Below are positions 6,608-12,923 of a DNA stretch of 12,923 nt, one piece after another. Position numbers and translations under genes: made by a program. Origin of the DNA: Planctomycetota bacterium (GTDB lineage Bacteria > Planctomycetota > Phycisphaerae > Sedimentisphaerales > Anaerohalosphaeraceae); contig JAAYQH010000229.1 in assembly GCA_012519365.1 (NCBI GenBank), forward strand, positions 1-12,923, given 5' to 3'. Position 1 is the stretch's first letter; every line of letters begins with the position of its first letter. A model generated the notes under the pieces. The model was not told the DNA's origin. It saw only the letters and a program-made list of their open reading frames with translations, and ran no database searches.

Positions 6608-7162
6608 ATGGTGCCTCTAATTATCGCGGTGGTCGTTGTCGTTCTATTGGTGGTGATGTTTGTCGGGATTTACAACTCCCTGGTTCGGCTGCGCAATCAG
6701 GTGGACAACGCCTGGTCGCAGATTGACGTGCAGCTCAAGCGGCGGCACGATCTGATACCTAATCTTGTCGAAACCGCCAAAGCCTATATGACCCACGAGC
6801 GGGAGACATTTGAAAAAATCACCGAGGCCCGCAGCAAAGCCTTAGGGGCAAAAAGCATTGCCGAGGCCTCCAAAGCCGAAGGGGAACTGACCGAGGCGCT
6901 GAGCAAATTTATGATGGTGGTGGAAAATTACCCCGAGCTGAAGGCAAACCAGAACTTTTTGGCTCTTCAGGAGGCGCTGACCAGCACCGAAAACAAAATT
7001 GCGTTTGCCCGGCAGAGCTACAATGATCAAGTTCTGTTCTATAACAACCAACTCCAGATGTTTCCGTCCAATATAATCGCCGGTATGTTTAATTTCACCA
7101 AACGCGATTACTTTGAGATCGAAAACGAAGCCGAACGCAGCGTGCCGCAAGTTAAATTTTAG
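6608..7162 (+). CDS. lemA: LemA family membrane protein
   Basis: The 184-residue protein starts with a hydrophobic anchor (about residues 3-20, VPLIIAVVVVVLLVVMFVGI). The family core follows: YNSLVRLRNQVDNAWSQIDV, then the RRHDLIPNLVETAKAY helix, and near the end YNNQ, MFPSNIIAGMF and FTKRDYFEIE. The soluble part is an antiparallel helical bundle facing away from the membrane. The biochemical role is not settled. Genes of this family are often next to htpX-type M48 protease genes, as here. Start ATG 6608 has a good AGGAG site (6597-6601). The gene is probably co-transcribed with the preceding zinc-ribbon gene and is separated from the protease gene by a terminator-like hairpin. Confidence 0.96.
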   Translation: MVPLIIAVVVVVLLVVMFVGIYNSLVRLRNQVDNAWSQIDVQLKRRHDLIPNLVETAKAYMTHERETFEKITEARSKALGAKSIAEASKAEGELTEALSKFMMVVENYPELKANQNFLALQEALTSTENKIAFARQSYNDQVLFYNNQLQMFPSNIIAGMFNFTKRDYFEIENEAERSVPQVKF

Positions 7163-7449
7163 GTTTTTGTTCTTGGTGTAATCAGGAGTATGAATTTTCA
7201 GTCCAATTGACTCGTTCGTGCGTTCGCATGGGTGTAAACGTCGAAAAGAATTTTTTGTAAAATGGCCAGTGCTTCCAAAGAGGCACAAGAACCCCATTAT
7301 TCGGATACAAGGTTAAAAAATAGGGATATTTTACCCGTAAAACACCCTATTTTTGTTTTGTGAAAAGAGTGTAAAGATATTGACAAGTATCGTTAAAACC
7401 GGAGCCTCTGCAGCTCCAAACTCCAATTTCAAAACTAAGAATTTACACA
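7163..7449. other. Intergenic region between lemA and the M48 protease gene
   Basis: About 287 bases. The only clear element is the hairpin at 7316-7359. A TTGACA (7380-7385) follows it but has no well-placed -10 box. The few short frames have no usable ribosome-binding site. The promoter of the protease gene could not be defined. Confidence 0.5.
7316..7359 (+). terminator. Terminator-like hairpin between lemA and the M48 protease gene
   Basis: AAAAATAGGG (7316-7325) pairs with CCCTATTTTT (7345-7354), a perfect 10-bp stem with a 19-base loop, continuing into TTTTT, G and TTTT. The A run on the other side would serve the minus strand too. The stem is AT-rich, so it may stop only part of the transcripts from lemA. 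Confidence 0.6.
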
Positions 7450-8661
7450 ATGTGGGAACAAATACGCGTCAATAAACGGAATTCGGTGATTTTGCTGGGG
7501 CTGATGGGGGCGGTGCTGTGCGGCCTTGGATTTTTGCTCGGCTTTGCCTTTGGCGGCGGCCCGGAGGCCGGGTGGGTCGGCATTTTTGTTGCCGCGTGCA
7601 TCTGGGTGGTGATGATGATGGTGAGCCTGTTCAGCGGCGATCAGATTTTGCTGGCTTCCAGCAGGGCCAAACCGGTTACCGAGGAGGTCCACCCGCAACT
7701 ATTCAATGTGGTAGAAGAGATGACCATTGCGGCCAATCTGCCGAAAATGCCGGCTGTTTACATTATCAACGACCCTGCCCCCAATGCCTTTGCGACGGGG
7801 CGCAATCCGCAGCACGCCTCGGTGGCGGTAACTGCCGGACTGTTGGCCCGACTCAATCGCGATGAATTGCAGGGCGTTATCGCTCATGAAATCAGCCACA
7901 TTCTTCATCGCGATATTTTATATGTTACGGTCGCCGGCGTGATGCTGGGAGCGGTAGTCCTGCTGAGCCAAGTATTCTTTCGGGGGATGTTTTACAGCGC
8001 TTGGGGTGGACGGCGGTATTCATCCCGTTCGCGCGAAAACGGCGGCGGTGCGCAGGTGCTGATCATGATATTGGCGATTTTCGCGGCCATTTTGGCGCCG
8101 CTGTTTGCTCAAATCCTGTATTTTAGCCTGTCGCGCAAACGCGAATACCTGGCCGATGCCGGTGCGGTGCGGCTGACCCGGTATCCGGAAGGGCTGGCCG
8201 GGGCACTGGAAAAAATCGCCGGCACAGAGCTATCGATGGAATCGGCCAACAAGGTTACGGCGCCGATGTATATCGCTAACCCCTTTCGCGGCAGAAAAGC
8301 GGTGAATTTATTCAGCACCCATCCGCCGATCGAGGAGCGGATTCGCATTTTGCGGGCGATGTCCCACGGGGCCGGCTTTAAGGATTACAATCAGGCCTTT
8401 GAACAAGTGACCCACCGTGTGGGTGTGATTCCACCCTCTGCCGTCGGGTCGGAAGATTCAATCGGCATTCGACAAGGCGCTCTGCCGACTGCCGAGGAGG
8501 CCGCAGTCAAACATCCTCAACATCAGATTGGCGATATCATCCGAAAGGTCAATGGGTTTCGATTTATCTCCTGCTCCTGTGGTCTGCGACTCAAACTGCC
8601 GCCGGATTACAATGGCAAAACCATCCGCTGCCCCCGTTGCAAACGTACGCTCAATATCTGA
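7450..8661 (+). CDS. M48 family membrane zinc protease (HtpX-like) with C-terminal zinc ribbon
   Basis: The 403-residue product is an integral inner-membrane metalloprotease expected to cut misfolded or surplus membrane proteins. Two N-terminal membrane helices (about 13-33 and 41-62) precede the catalytic domain. The zinc motif HEISH is at 146-150, with Glu147 as the general base, and the third ligand is probably Glu232 in KREYLADAGAVRL. Two more helices (about 157-178 and 201-225) separate these. STHPPIEERI (289-298) is typical of M48B. Beyond residue 310 HtpX normally ends. Here a linker of about 60 residues leads to a ribbon with Cys375, Cys377, Cys394 and Cys397 (CSC, then RCPRC), a rare addition. 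No clear Shine-Dalgarno precedes ATG 7450, which is nevertheless the start that gives the family N-terminus. It follows lemA, a common pairing. Confidence 0.94.
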   Translation: MWEQIRVNKRNSVILLGLMGAVLCGLGFLLGFAFGGGPEAGWVGIFVAACIWVVMMMVSLFSGDQILLASSRAKPVTEEVHPQLFNVVEEMTIAANLPKMPAVYIINDPAPNAFATGRNPQHASVAVTAGLLARLNRDELQGVIAHEISHILHRDILYVTVAGVMLGAVVLLSQVFFRGMFYSAWGGRRYSSRSRENGGGAQVLIMILAIFAAILAPLFAQILYFSLSRKREYLADAGAVRLTRYPEGLAGALEKIAGTELSMESANKVTAPMYIANPFRGRKAVNLFSTHPPIEERIRILRAMSHGAGFKDYNQAFEQVTHRVGVIPPSAVGSEDSIGIRQGALPTAEEAAVKHPQHQIGDIIRKVNGFRFISCSCGLRLKLPPDYNGKTIRCPRCKRTLNI

Positions 8662-8673
8662 AATCCGTCGTTT

Positions 8674-8690
8674 TAGATTCACAAAATCTA
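8674..8690 (+). terminator. Weak terminator candidate after the M48 protease gene
   Basis: TAGATT (8674-8679) and AATCTA (8685-8690) form a 6-bp AT-rich stem with a five-base loop, 12 bases after the stop codon, followed by TTATTA. The T tract is interrupted. It sits between two convergent genes, where a terminator is expected. Confidence 0.3.
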
Positions 8691-8781
8691 TTATTAGGTG
8701 GCCTTAAAGTATGACGTTACTCCCAAAACTTTGGGGATTTCACGATCAATGGGATCCTTGGATTTAGCGTTGAATCGAGGA

Positions 8782-9426
8782 TTATCGCATTACCCACTGC
8801 AGGTCAATAAATTCAAGGAAGGCTTGCTCGCGCAGCGCAGGGTCTGTCCCGACGCGGTAGTGCAATTGGAGGGTTTTTTGCATAAAGACCTTCACCGGCT
8901 GGCCGTGCTCGTCGGTTTTTGTCGGATGCTCCACCACAGCCGTTTCATTGCTTAAGCCCCCGATAAAGAAGCTCACTTCTTTGGCTTTCAGGTTAAAATC
9001 CTTCCAGATAACGACAAAATCCCGCGTGTTATCCTTGCCGCGATAGACTCGGTTGTCCGCAAAATCGAGGGACTCCAGAAAGGGGTAGCTGCCCTGATAC
9101 TGGAGCTTAATGGTCTCAAAGACACCTTTGGGAACGCCAAAACCGGCAGGGATAATCTCAAAATTATCCGTTACCAGTTCACATTTCGGGATAAACGGCA
9201 CCTCGGAATGGTCGCTTTCGTTGGTCAGCGACAAAATAAGGAACCAGAACCGTTCCGGCCCAGGCCGCCCCGGCACCTCCAGTGTGATAAGGCGAGGATG
9301 TTCATATTGGACGGTCAGCGTCCATTCATTGGGTTTTTGAACGATCGCCGGTTTGGGAAAGGCCGCATAAACGGCGGACGCAATACCGATTATTCCTATC
9401 ACTATCGCGGCAATCTGCTTGCTCAT
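8782..9426 (-). CDS. Exported or membrane-anchored protein of unknown family
   Basis: The 214-residue product starts with a short N-terminus, a hydrophobic helix (about 5-22) and a possible signal peptidase site after SAVYA. It is therefore secreted or held by one helix. The remainder is soluble and looks beta-rich: LTVQYEHPRLITLEVPG, FWFLILSLTNESD, then FVVIWKDFNLKAKEVSFFIG and GLSNETAVVEHP, ending HYRVGTDPALREQAF and QWVMR. The single Cys lies near residue 82 in IPKCELVTDNF. No catalytic motif is visible. The fold of two facing sheets is an inference from the alternation of hydrophobic residues. I have an impression of similar proteins in planctomycetes but cannot prove it. The AAGGAAA site ahead of ATG 9426 supports the start. 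The gene is convergent with the protease gene and divergent from pilT. Confidence 0.85.
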   Translation of the reverse strand: MSKQIAAIVIGIIGIASAVYAAFPKPAIVQKPNEWTLTVQYEHPRLITLEVPGRPGPERFWFLILSLTNESDHSEVPFIPKCELVTDNFEIIPAGFGVPKGVFETIKLQYQGSYPFLESLDFADNRVYRGKDNTRDFVVIWKDFNLKAKEVSFFIGGLSNETAVVEHPTKTDEHGQPVKVFMQKTLQLHYRVGTDPALREQAFLEFIDLQWVMR

Positions 9427-9477
9427 TGACGTTTCCTTTTTGTCCTGAGTGCGGTTTCAATTTACAATCTTATCCGC

Positions 9478-9506
9478 ATTTTACCGCAATCGGCCGCGAT
9501 GGTAAA
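9478..9506 (-). promoter_or_regulatory. Possible promoter of the minus-strand exported protein gene
   Basis: On the minus strand TTTACC (9501-9506) and TAAAAT (9478-9483) are 17 bases apart. The leader would be about 45 bases. A second candidate, TTGCGG with TGTAAA 17 bases later, overlaps it. Confidence 0.4.
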
Positions 9507-9558
9507 GGATTTTATAACGAAAAGAGGCTGTTGCTTGGACAAAATTCGGATTGCTTCG

Positions 9559-9587
9559 TTGACAGAGCAGGGCGGGACGGGCATAAT
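9559..9587 (+). promoter_or_regulatory. Strong sigma-70-type promoter of the pilT unit
   Basis: A perfect TTGACA (9559-9564) is separated by 17 bases from CATAAT (9582-9587), a five-of-six -10 box. Transcription would start near 9594, giving a leader of about 106 bases before pilT. The leader shows no recognised riboswitch. Confidence 0.7.
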
Positions 9588-9699
9588 AAAGGTTTTGGTC
9601 GGGTAATCCAAAAATAGAGGGCAGGCATCAGCACCGCCCAATATCTGGCTTAATATATCTGTTATCTGTTTTTCGTTGTAAGTTGCCAGGAGAGCCGTT

Positions 9700-10830
9700 A
9701 TGAAAAATCAGCCTGTAGACAGCCACATTCACACAGAAACACCGCCGGAAATCGAAAAACTATTTCGCGCGGCCATCAAAGCCGATGCCAGCGACCTGCA
9801 CCTGAAGGTGGGTATCCCCCCCAAACTCCGCATTCACAGTAAGCTCAAGAGCACCACCGGCGAAGTGATGACCGAAGAACGGATCGAACAGATGGTGTTT
9901 GAGATTATGAGTCCATCCCAAAAGAATTTCTTTCTTGAACACGGGGCGCTGGACTTTGCCTACCAGATAGGCGCAACGGACCGGTTTCGAATCAATGTGT
10001 TTCGTCAGCGCAGTTACATTAGTTTGGCAGCTCGTCGCATCAGCAGTCGCATTCCTCCCTTTGAAACCCTGCACGTTCCGCCGATGGTGGAAAAAATCGC
10101 CGAAAGTCACGACGGTATGATCCTTGTCACGGGCCCGACCGGCTCGGGAAAAAGTACGACGATTGCCTCGATGATTGATCACATTAACAGCACCACCGCC
10201 GCCCATATTGTAACCATTGAAGATCCGCTTGAATTTTTGCATGTGGACAAGAAATCGATCGTTTCGCAGCGTGAAATCGGTATAGACGTGCCGAATTTTG
10301 AAGAGGCCCTGCGGAGTATGATGCGTCAGGACCCGGACGTCGTGCTGGTCGGTGAAATCCGAGACAACGAAACGCTGACCGCCGCGATGCGGGCGGCCGA
10401 AACAGGTCACCTGGTATTTGGCACCCTGCACTCGAACAACTGCGCCCAGACAATCCAGCGTGTTTTGGATATGTTCCCACAGGAAGAGCGAGACTTGGCG
10501 CGTCAGACGTTTGCCCTGACGATTCGAGCGGTCATCAGCCAGCAGCTTCTTCCCGGTATTCGGCCGGATGTGCCTCGTGTGCCGGCGGTGGAAATTATGA
10601 TTAACACGCCGATTGTCCGCAAACTGATTCGTGAAGAGCGAGAATCGGATATCCCGGCTGCGATTCGTGCCGGTGAAGGCGAGGGGATGCAGGACTTTAC
10701 CGAAAGCTTGCGGCGTCTTGTTGAGGAAGAATATATCGACCTGAAGAAGGCGCTGGAATACGCCCCGAACGTCGAAGAATTGAAGATGGCGCTGAAGGGG
10801 ATTCGTTCCGGCACCAGCGGCATTTTGTAA
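9700..10830 (+). CDS. pilT: Type IV pilus retraction ATPase PilT
   Basis: PilT is a cytoplasmic hexameric ATPase that depolymerises type IV pili, driving twitching motility or DNA uptake. The 376 residues are slightly longer than the usual 345-ish because of the N-terminus and C-terminal tail. The PAS-like N-terminal domain has SDLHLKVGIPPKLRI (31-45). The RecA-like domain contains Walker A GPTGSGKST (145-153), the Asp box TIEDPLEF (172-179), Walker B DPDVVLVGEIRD (211-222), and His-box residues His237 and His244 (TGHLVFGTLHS). The PilT/PilU signature AIRAGEGEGMQDF is at 321-333, in place of the usual GMQTF. AGGAG (9688-9692) precedes ATG 9700. A PilB-like gene follows after 95 bases with no terminator, so they probably share a transcript. 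All catalytic residues look intact, so this is an active motor. Confidence 0.95.
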   Translation: MKNQPVDSHIHTETPPEIEKLFRAAIKADASDLHLKVGIPPKLRIHSKLKSTTGEVMTEERIEQMVFEIMSPSQKNFFLEHGALDFAYQIGATDRFRINVFRQRSYISLAARRISSRIPPFETLHVPPMVEKIAESHDGMILVTGPTGSGKSTTIASMIDHINSTTAAHIVTIEDPLEFLHVDKKSIVSQREIGIDVPNFEEALRSMMRQDPDVVLVGEIRDNETLTAAMRAAETGHLVFGTLHSNNCAQTIQRVLDMFPQEERDLARQTFALTIRAVISQQLLPGIRPDVPRVPAVEIMINTPIVRKLIREERESDIPAAIRAGEGEGMQDFTESLRRLVEEEYIDLKKALEYAPNVEELKMALKGIRSGTSGIL

Positions 10831-10925
10831 CCACCGGCAACCCTGATGGGGCGTTTGGTTATGCATCAGTTGTGGGACTAACGCGGATACACGGACAACA
10901 ACGAACGGTTTTGGGAGTTCAAACG

Positions 10926-12566
10926 ATGAGTAATATGCTGGCGGCAGGGTCGGAGATCGGCAACTATATCGCGGCATGGAAAGGACTGCTGATGGCGGCG
11001 GCGTTTTTTGGGTGGCTGCCGCTGGTTAATTGGGTCTATACCGACTCGCAGGCTGTGCGAACGCACAAAGAGACCTGGACGGCCGCTATTGCTACGATTG
11101 GGGCGGCGGCCTTGCTGTTGTGGATGATGATCCCTGTGTTTTTCATCGGATTTTTGCTGTATTTGCTCAGTGTAGGGGCAGCGACCGTGGCGTACATCAT
11201 CCATCGCAACGCGCGCGTCTCAGACTTTGAGCGTATCCTGACGGCGGAGCATATTCGAGGGCTTTTCATCGACGAAAACAAAAAACTCCAAAAACTCAGC
11301 CTCGGGCTTTCCTTTGTTACCTCCAATAAAAATGAAGTTCCCCTCCCCCTGCCCAAAACGCGGGAGGCAGAGGGCTTTATTATAACCTGTGAGATTCTCG
11401 ACGACGCCATATGGCGGCGGGCTGACCAGGTCATCTTCATTCCGCAAAAAGACGAATACACCGTGGTGTATGAGATCGACGGCGTCCCCATGAAGCAGCC
11501 GCCCCGCACCAAAGAGGAAATGGAGGCGTTCATTTATTATGTCAAGCAACTGGGGGGGCTGGATGTCGAAGAACGACGTAAGCCCCAGCAGGGCCGCTTC
11601 AAAGTCATCAAAGACAAAGAACTCAAGACCGAATGGCAAGTCAACACCTCCGGCTCGACTGCCGGCGAACACCTCCGGCTGGAGAGAATTTCCGACTATG
11701 TGACGCGCAAACTCGAAGACCTTGGGTTTAATGACAATCAGATCGAATCAATTCGGTCGCTTCGTGACTTGCAGGGGGGTGGGCTCATCATCATTTCAGG
11801 CCCGCCCAAAAGCGGCAAAACGACAACCCTGTACACGCTGTTGAACAACCATGATCCGTTTTTGAACAATATCGTTACTCTTGAAAAGAAGATCGCTGCT
11901 GAGTTGCCGAATATCACGCAAAATGTCTTTACGCTGTCCGATACCGGCACAACGACCTATGGGCGGCGGTTGCAGACACTGCTGCGCCGCGGACCGGACA
12001 TCATCGGAGTGGAAGAATGTGAAGAACCCGAGGCGGTGAAGCTGGCTACGGCAGCAGCGCTGGATGGGAAAATTGTGTATGTGACGATGAAGGCAATGAA
12101 TGCGGGGGAATGTGTTGATATATGGAATAAACGGCTCGGGGACAAGGGGAAAAGCGCTGATGCCCTGACCGCTGTCATTAACCAGCGCCTGGTTCGCAAA
12201 CTGTGCCCGAAGTGTCGAATCCCCTATCAGCCGAATCAAAGTCTGTTTAAGAAGTTCAATATCGACCCGATGAGCGGCGGGATGTTTTATCGGCCCGGCG
12301 ATTGTGTGTATGATAAACGCGGTAAACCCATCATCTGTGATATGTGCCAGGGGACGGGGTTCTACGGACGAACCGGACTTTTCGAATCCATCCGGATTAC
12401 CGATGAACTGCGGGAGAGCATCAAAAAGGCCAACAATACCAAAGAGTTAATTGCTGCGTTCAGAAAAGCCGGGATGCTGTACCTTCAAGAACAAGCCATT
12501 CAGAAGGTCACCCAGGGCGTCACGTCCATCAATGAAGTGATCCGAAACTTCACGACCGAAACCTGA
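10926..12566 (+). CDS. Membrane-anchored PilB/GspE-like ATPase homologue with altered catalytic motifs
   Basis: The 546-residue protein has two or three membrane helices near its N-terminus (about 18-38, 52-69, 70-92), where PilB/GspE has soluble MshEN-like domains. A second-domain remnant (about 165-270) keeps RADQVIFIP, YEIDGV and GGLDVEERRKPQQGRF. In the ATPase domain Walker A GPPKSGKTT (292-300) is intact. The Asp box is VTLEKKIA (317-324) instead of the usual VTLEDPVE. Walker B is GPDIIGVEECEE (356-367) against DPDIIMVGEIRD, so Glu364 may persist but the conserved Arg is lost. The His box reads GKIVYVTMKAMN (381-392) without its His residues. The zinc tetracysteine is complete (Cys427, Cys430, Cys471, Cys474), followed by GTGFYGRTGLFE. 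ATG 10926 has a GGGAG site eight bases ahead. It may be a weak or non-hydrolysing partner of the pilus or secretion motor. Confidence 0.88.
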   Translation: MSNMLAAGSEIGNYIAAWKGLLMAAAFFGWLPLVNWVYTDSQAVRTHKETWTAAIATIGAAALLLWMMIPVFFIGFLLYLLSVGAATVAYIIHRNARVSDFERILTAEHIRGLFIDENKKLQKLSLGLSFVTSNKNEVPLPLPKTREAEGFIITCEILDDAIWRRADQVIFIPQKDEYTVVYEIDGVPMKQPPRTKEEMEAFIYYVKQLGGLDVEERRKPQQGRFKVIKDKELKTEWQVNTSGSTAGEHLRLERISDYVTRKLEDLGFNDNQIESIRSLRDLQGGGLIIISGPPKSGKTTTLYTLLNNHDPFLNNIVTLEKKIAAELPNITQNVFTLSDTGTTTYGRRLQTLLRRGPDIIGVEECEEPEAVKLATAAALDGKIVYVTMKAMNAGECVDIWNKRLGDKGKSADALTAVINQRLVRKLCPKCRIPYQPNQSLFKKFNIDPMSGGMFYRPGDCVYDKRGKPIICDMCQGTGFYGRTGLFESIRITDELRESIKKANNTKELIAAFRKAGMLYLQEQAIQKVTQGVTSINEVIRNFTTET

Positions 12567-12777
12567 GCAGGGCAGCCATGCCAAATGAGTGTCGAGATGA
12601 AAACGGAAGGCAACTGTTCAACGCAGCGGTTTGGATATTCAAAGGGACTCGAACAGCCAATCCCTCACAGCAATCGTCCGGTTTGAACGTGTTTATGATG
12701 CAGCATGTTGTACTTAAAATTCAGTGTTTTTTGCGTTTTAATTAAATGATTCAGGTATCCCTAAATAAGGTGTTGCG
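12567..12777. other. Intergenic region before the last gene
   Basis: About 210 bases, becoming AT-rich from 12690 on. A fair -10 hexamer TAAAAT lies in the stretch 12713-12722 with a poor -35 box 17 bases upstream. No terminator for the preceding gene could be found. No gene is supported here. Confidence 0.4.
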
Positions 12778-12923
12778 ATGACTACGGCTCTGATTGGGTT
12801 GATCATACTGGGCAGTGTGATTTATTTTTATCTGAAGTGTTCGCTGGTAACGTCGTTTTCGACGTTTATTGCTGCGATATTCGCAACCATTATCGGCTTC
12901 AGTTATCACGAAGCGATGGCGGA
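12778..12923 (+). CDS. Hydrophobic membrane protein, N-terminal part, perhaps CvpA-like, cut by window edge
   Basis: The first 48 codons are present. The ATG at 12778 has an AAGG site (12767-12770) seven bases ahead. The fragment has two hydrophobic segments: residues about 4-18 (ALIGLIILGSVIYFYLK) and about 22-41 (SFSTFIAAIFATIIGFSY). The helix pattern with a short polar turn resembles the start of CvpA-type membrane proteins, which have roles in colicin V production or envelope stress tolerance. The resemblance is only of pattern, and no diagnostic motif falls in the fragment. It is in the same direction as the pilT unit, but the 211-base gap argues for a separate promoter. Confidence 0.6.
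   Translation, partial: MTTALIGLIILGSVIYFYLKCSLVTSFSTFIAAIFATIIGFSYHEAMA

Noticed and set aside
8722-8735. CCCAAA and TTTGGG inverted repeat downstream of the minus-strand exported protein gene
   Set aside because: The loop would be too small for the full stem and no T run follows, so it is not a convincing terminator.
9426-9617. Plus-strand frame starting with TTG and showing CPEC-like residues near its start
   Set aside because: Only one CxxC pair, no ribosome-binding site, and it overlaps the promoters of two flanking genes.
5802-10846. 11-base sequence CGGCAACCCTG shared by the nfi leader and the pilT downstream region
   Set aside because: Several such 11-base matches are expected by chance in a window of this size.
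9760-10977. Minus-strand reading frame of 405 codons opposite pilT
   Set aside because: It is antisense to all PilT motifs and runs into the next gene's leader; no start signal or similarity.
1-12923. Mobile elements, CRISPR arrays, tRNA or rRNA genes
   Set aside because: No transposase or integrase motifs, no regularly spaced repeats, and no tRNA-like or rRNA-like stretch were noticed on either strand.

Overview
The window reads as chromosomal DNA from a Gram-negative-type bacterium of moderately high GC. The best guess is Planctomycetota, of the Phycisphaerae/Sedimentisphaerales kind. That is an inference from gene content: a short zinc-ribbon (zf-TFIIB) protein next to lemA and an M48 protease, a membrane-anchored PilB-like ATPase next to pilT, secreted proteins of unknown family, and loosely packed genes. 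No rRNA, tRNA, insertion sequence, integrase, CRISPR array or prophage gene was seen, so nothing suggests a mobile island.

Left part (1-5076). A cstA-like carbon starvation transporter gene leaves the window on the minus strand, with a clear promoter. Divergent from it stands a solitary class I ketol-acid reductoisomerase gene (ilvC), followed by a lipoprotein of unknown function and a strong terminator at 2485-2512. Next is an exported glycoside hydrolase family 2 enzyme with both catalytic glutamates and an extra C-terminal beta-sandwich-like region. Its terminator at 5045-5076 also meets the end of the convergent endonuclease V gene (nfi).

Middle part (5075-9426). nfi is on the minus strand; its probable promoter contains a perfect 7-1-7 palindrome. 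A 32-codon reading frame with an ideal Shine-Dalgarno sequence lies just upstream of it. A strong forward promoter then starts the run zf-TFIIB protein, LemA, and M48 (HtpX-like) membrane protease. LemA/HtpX pairing is widespread. Here the protease carries an added C-terminal four-cysteine zinc ribbon, so the run contains two zinc-ribbon proteins. A secreted or anchored protein of unknown family converges on the protease gene.

Right part (9427-12923). A near-consensus promoter drives pilT (type IV pilus retraction ATPase), followed after 95 bases by a PilB/GspE-related protein. The latter has membrane helices at its N-terminus, an intact Walker A motif and an intact zinc-binding tetracysteine motif, but altered Asp-box and His-box motifs and an altered Walker B surrounding. 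It may be a poor or inactive ATPase with a regulatory or scaffolding role in the pilus or secretion machine. The window ends in the first 48 codons of a hydrophobic membrane protein, possibly CvpA-like.

The most unusual items are the degenerate membrane-anchored PilB homologue, the M48 protease/zinc ribbon fusion, an IlvC whose NADPH-phosphate-binding loop lacks the usual Arg and Ser residues, and the palindrome inside the nfi promoter. No wholly new multi-gene system could be shown from the sequence alone.
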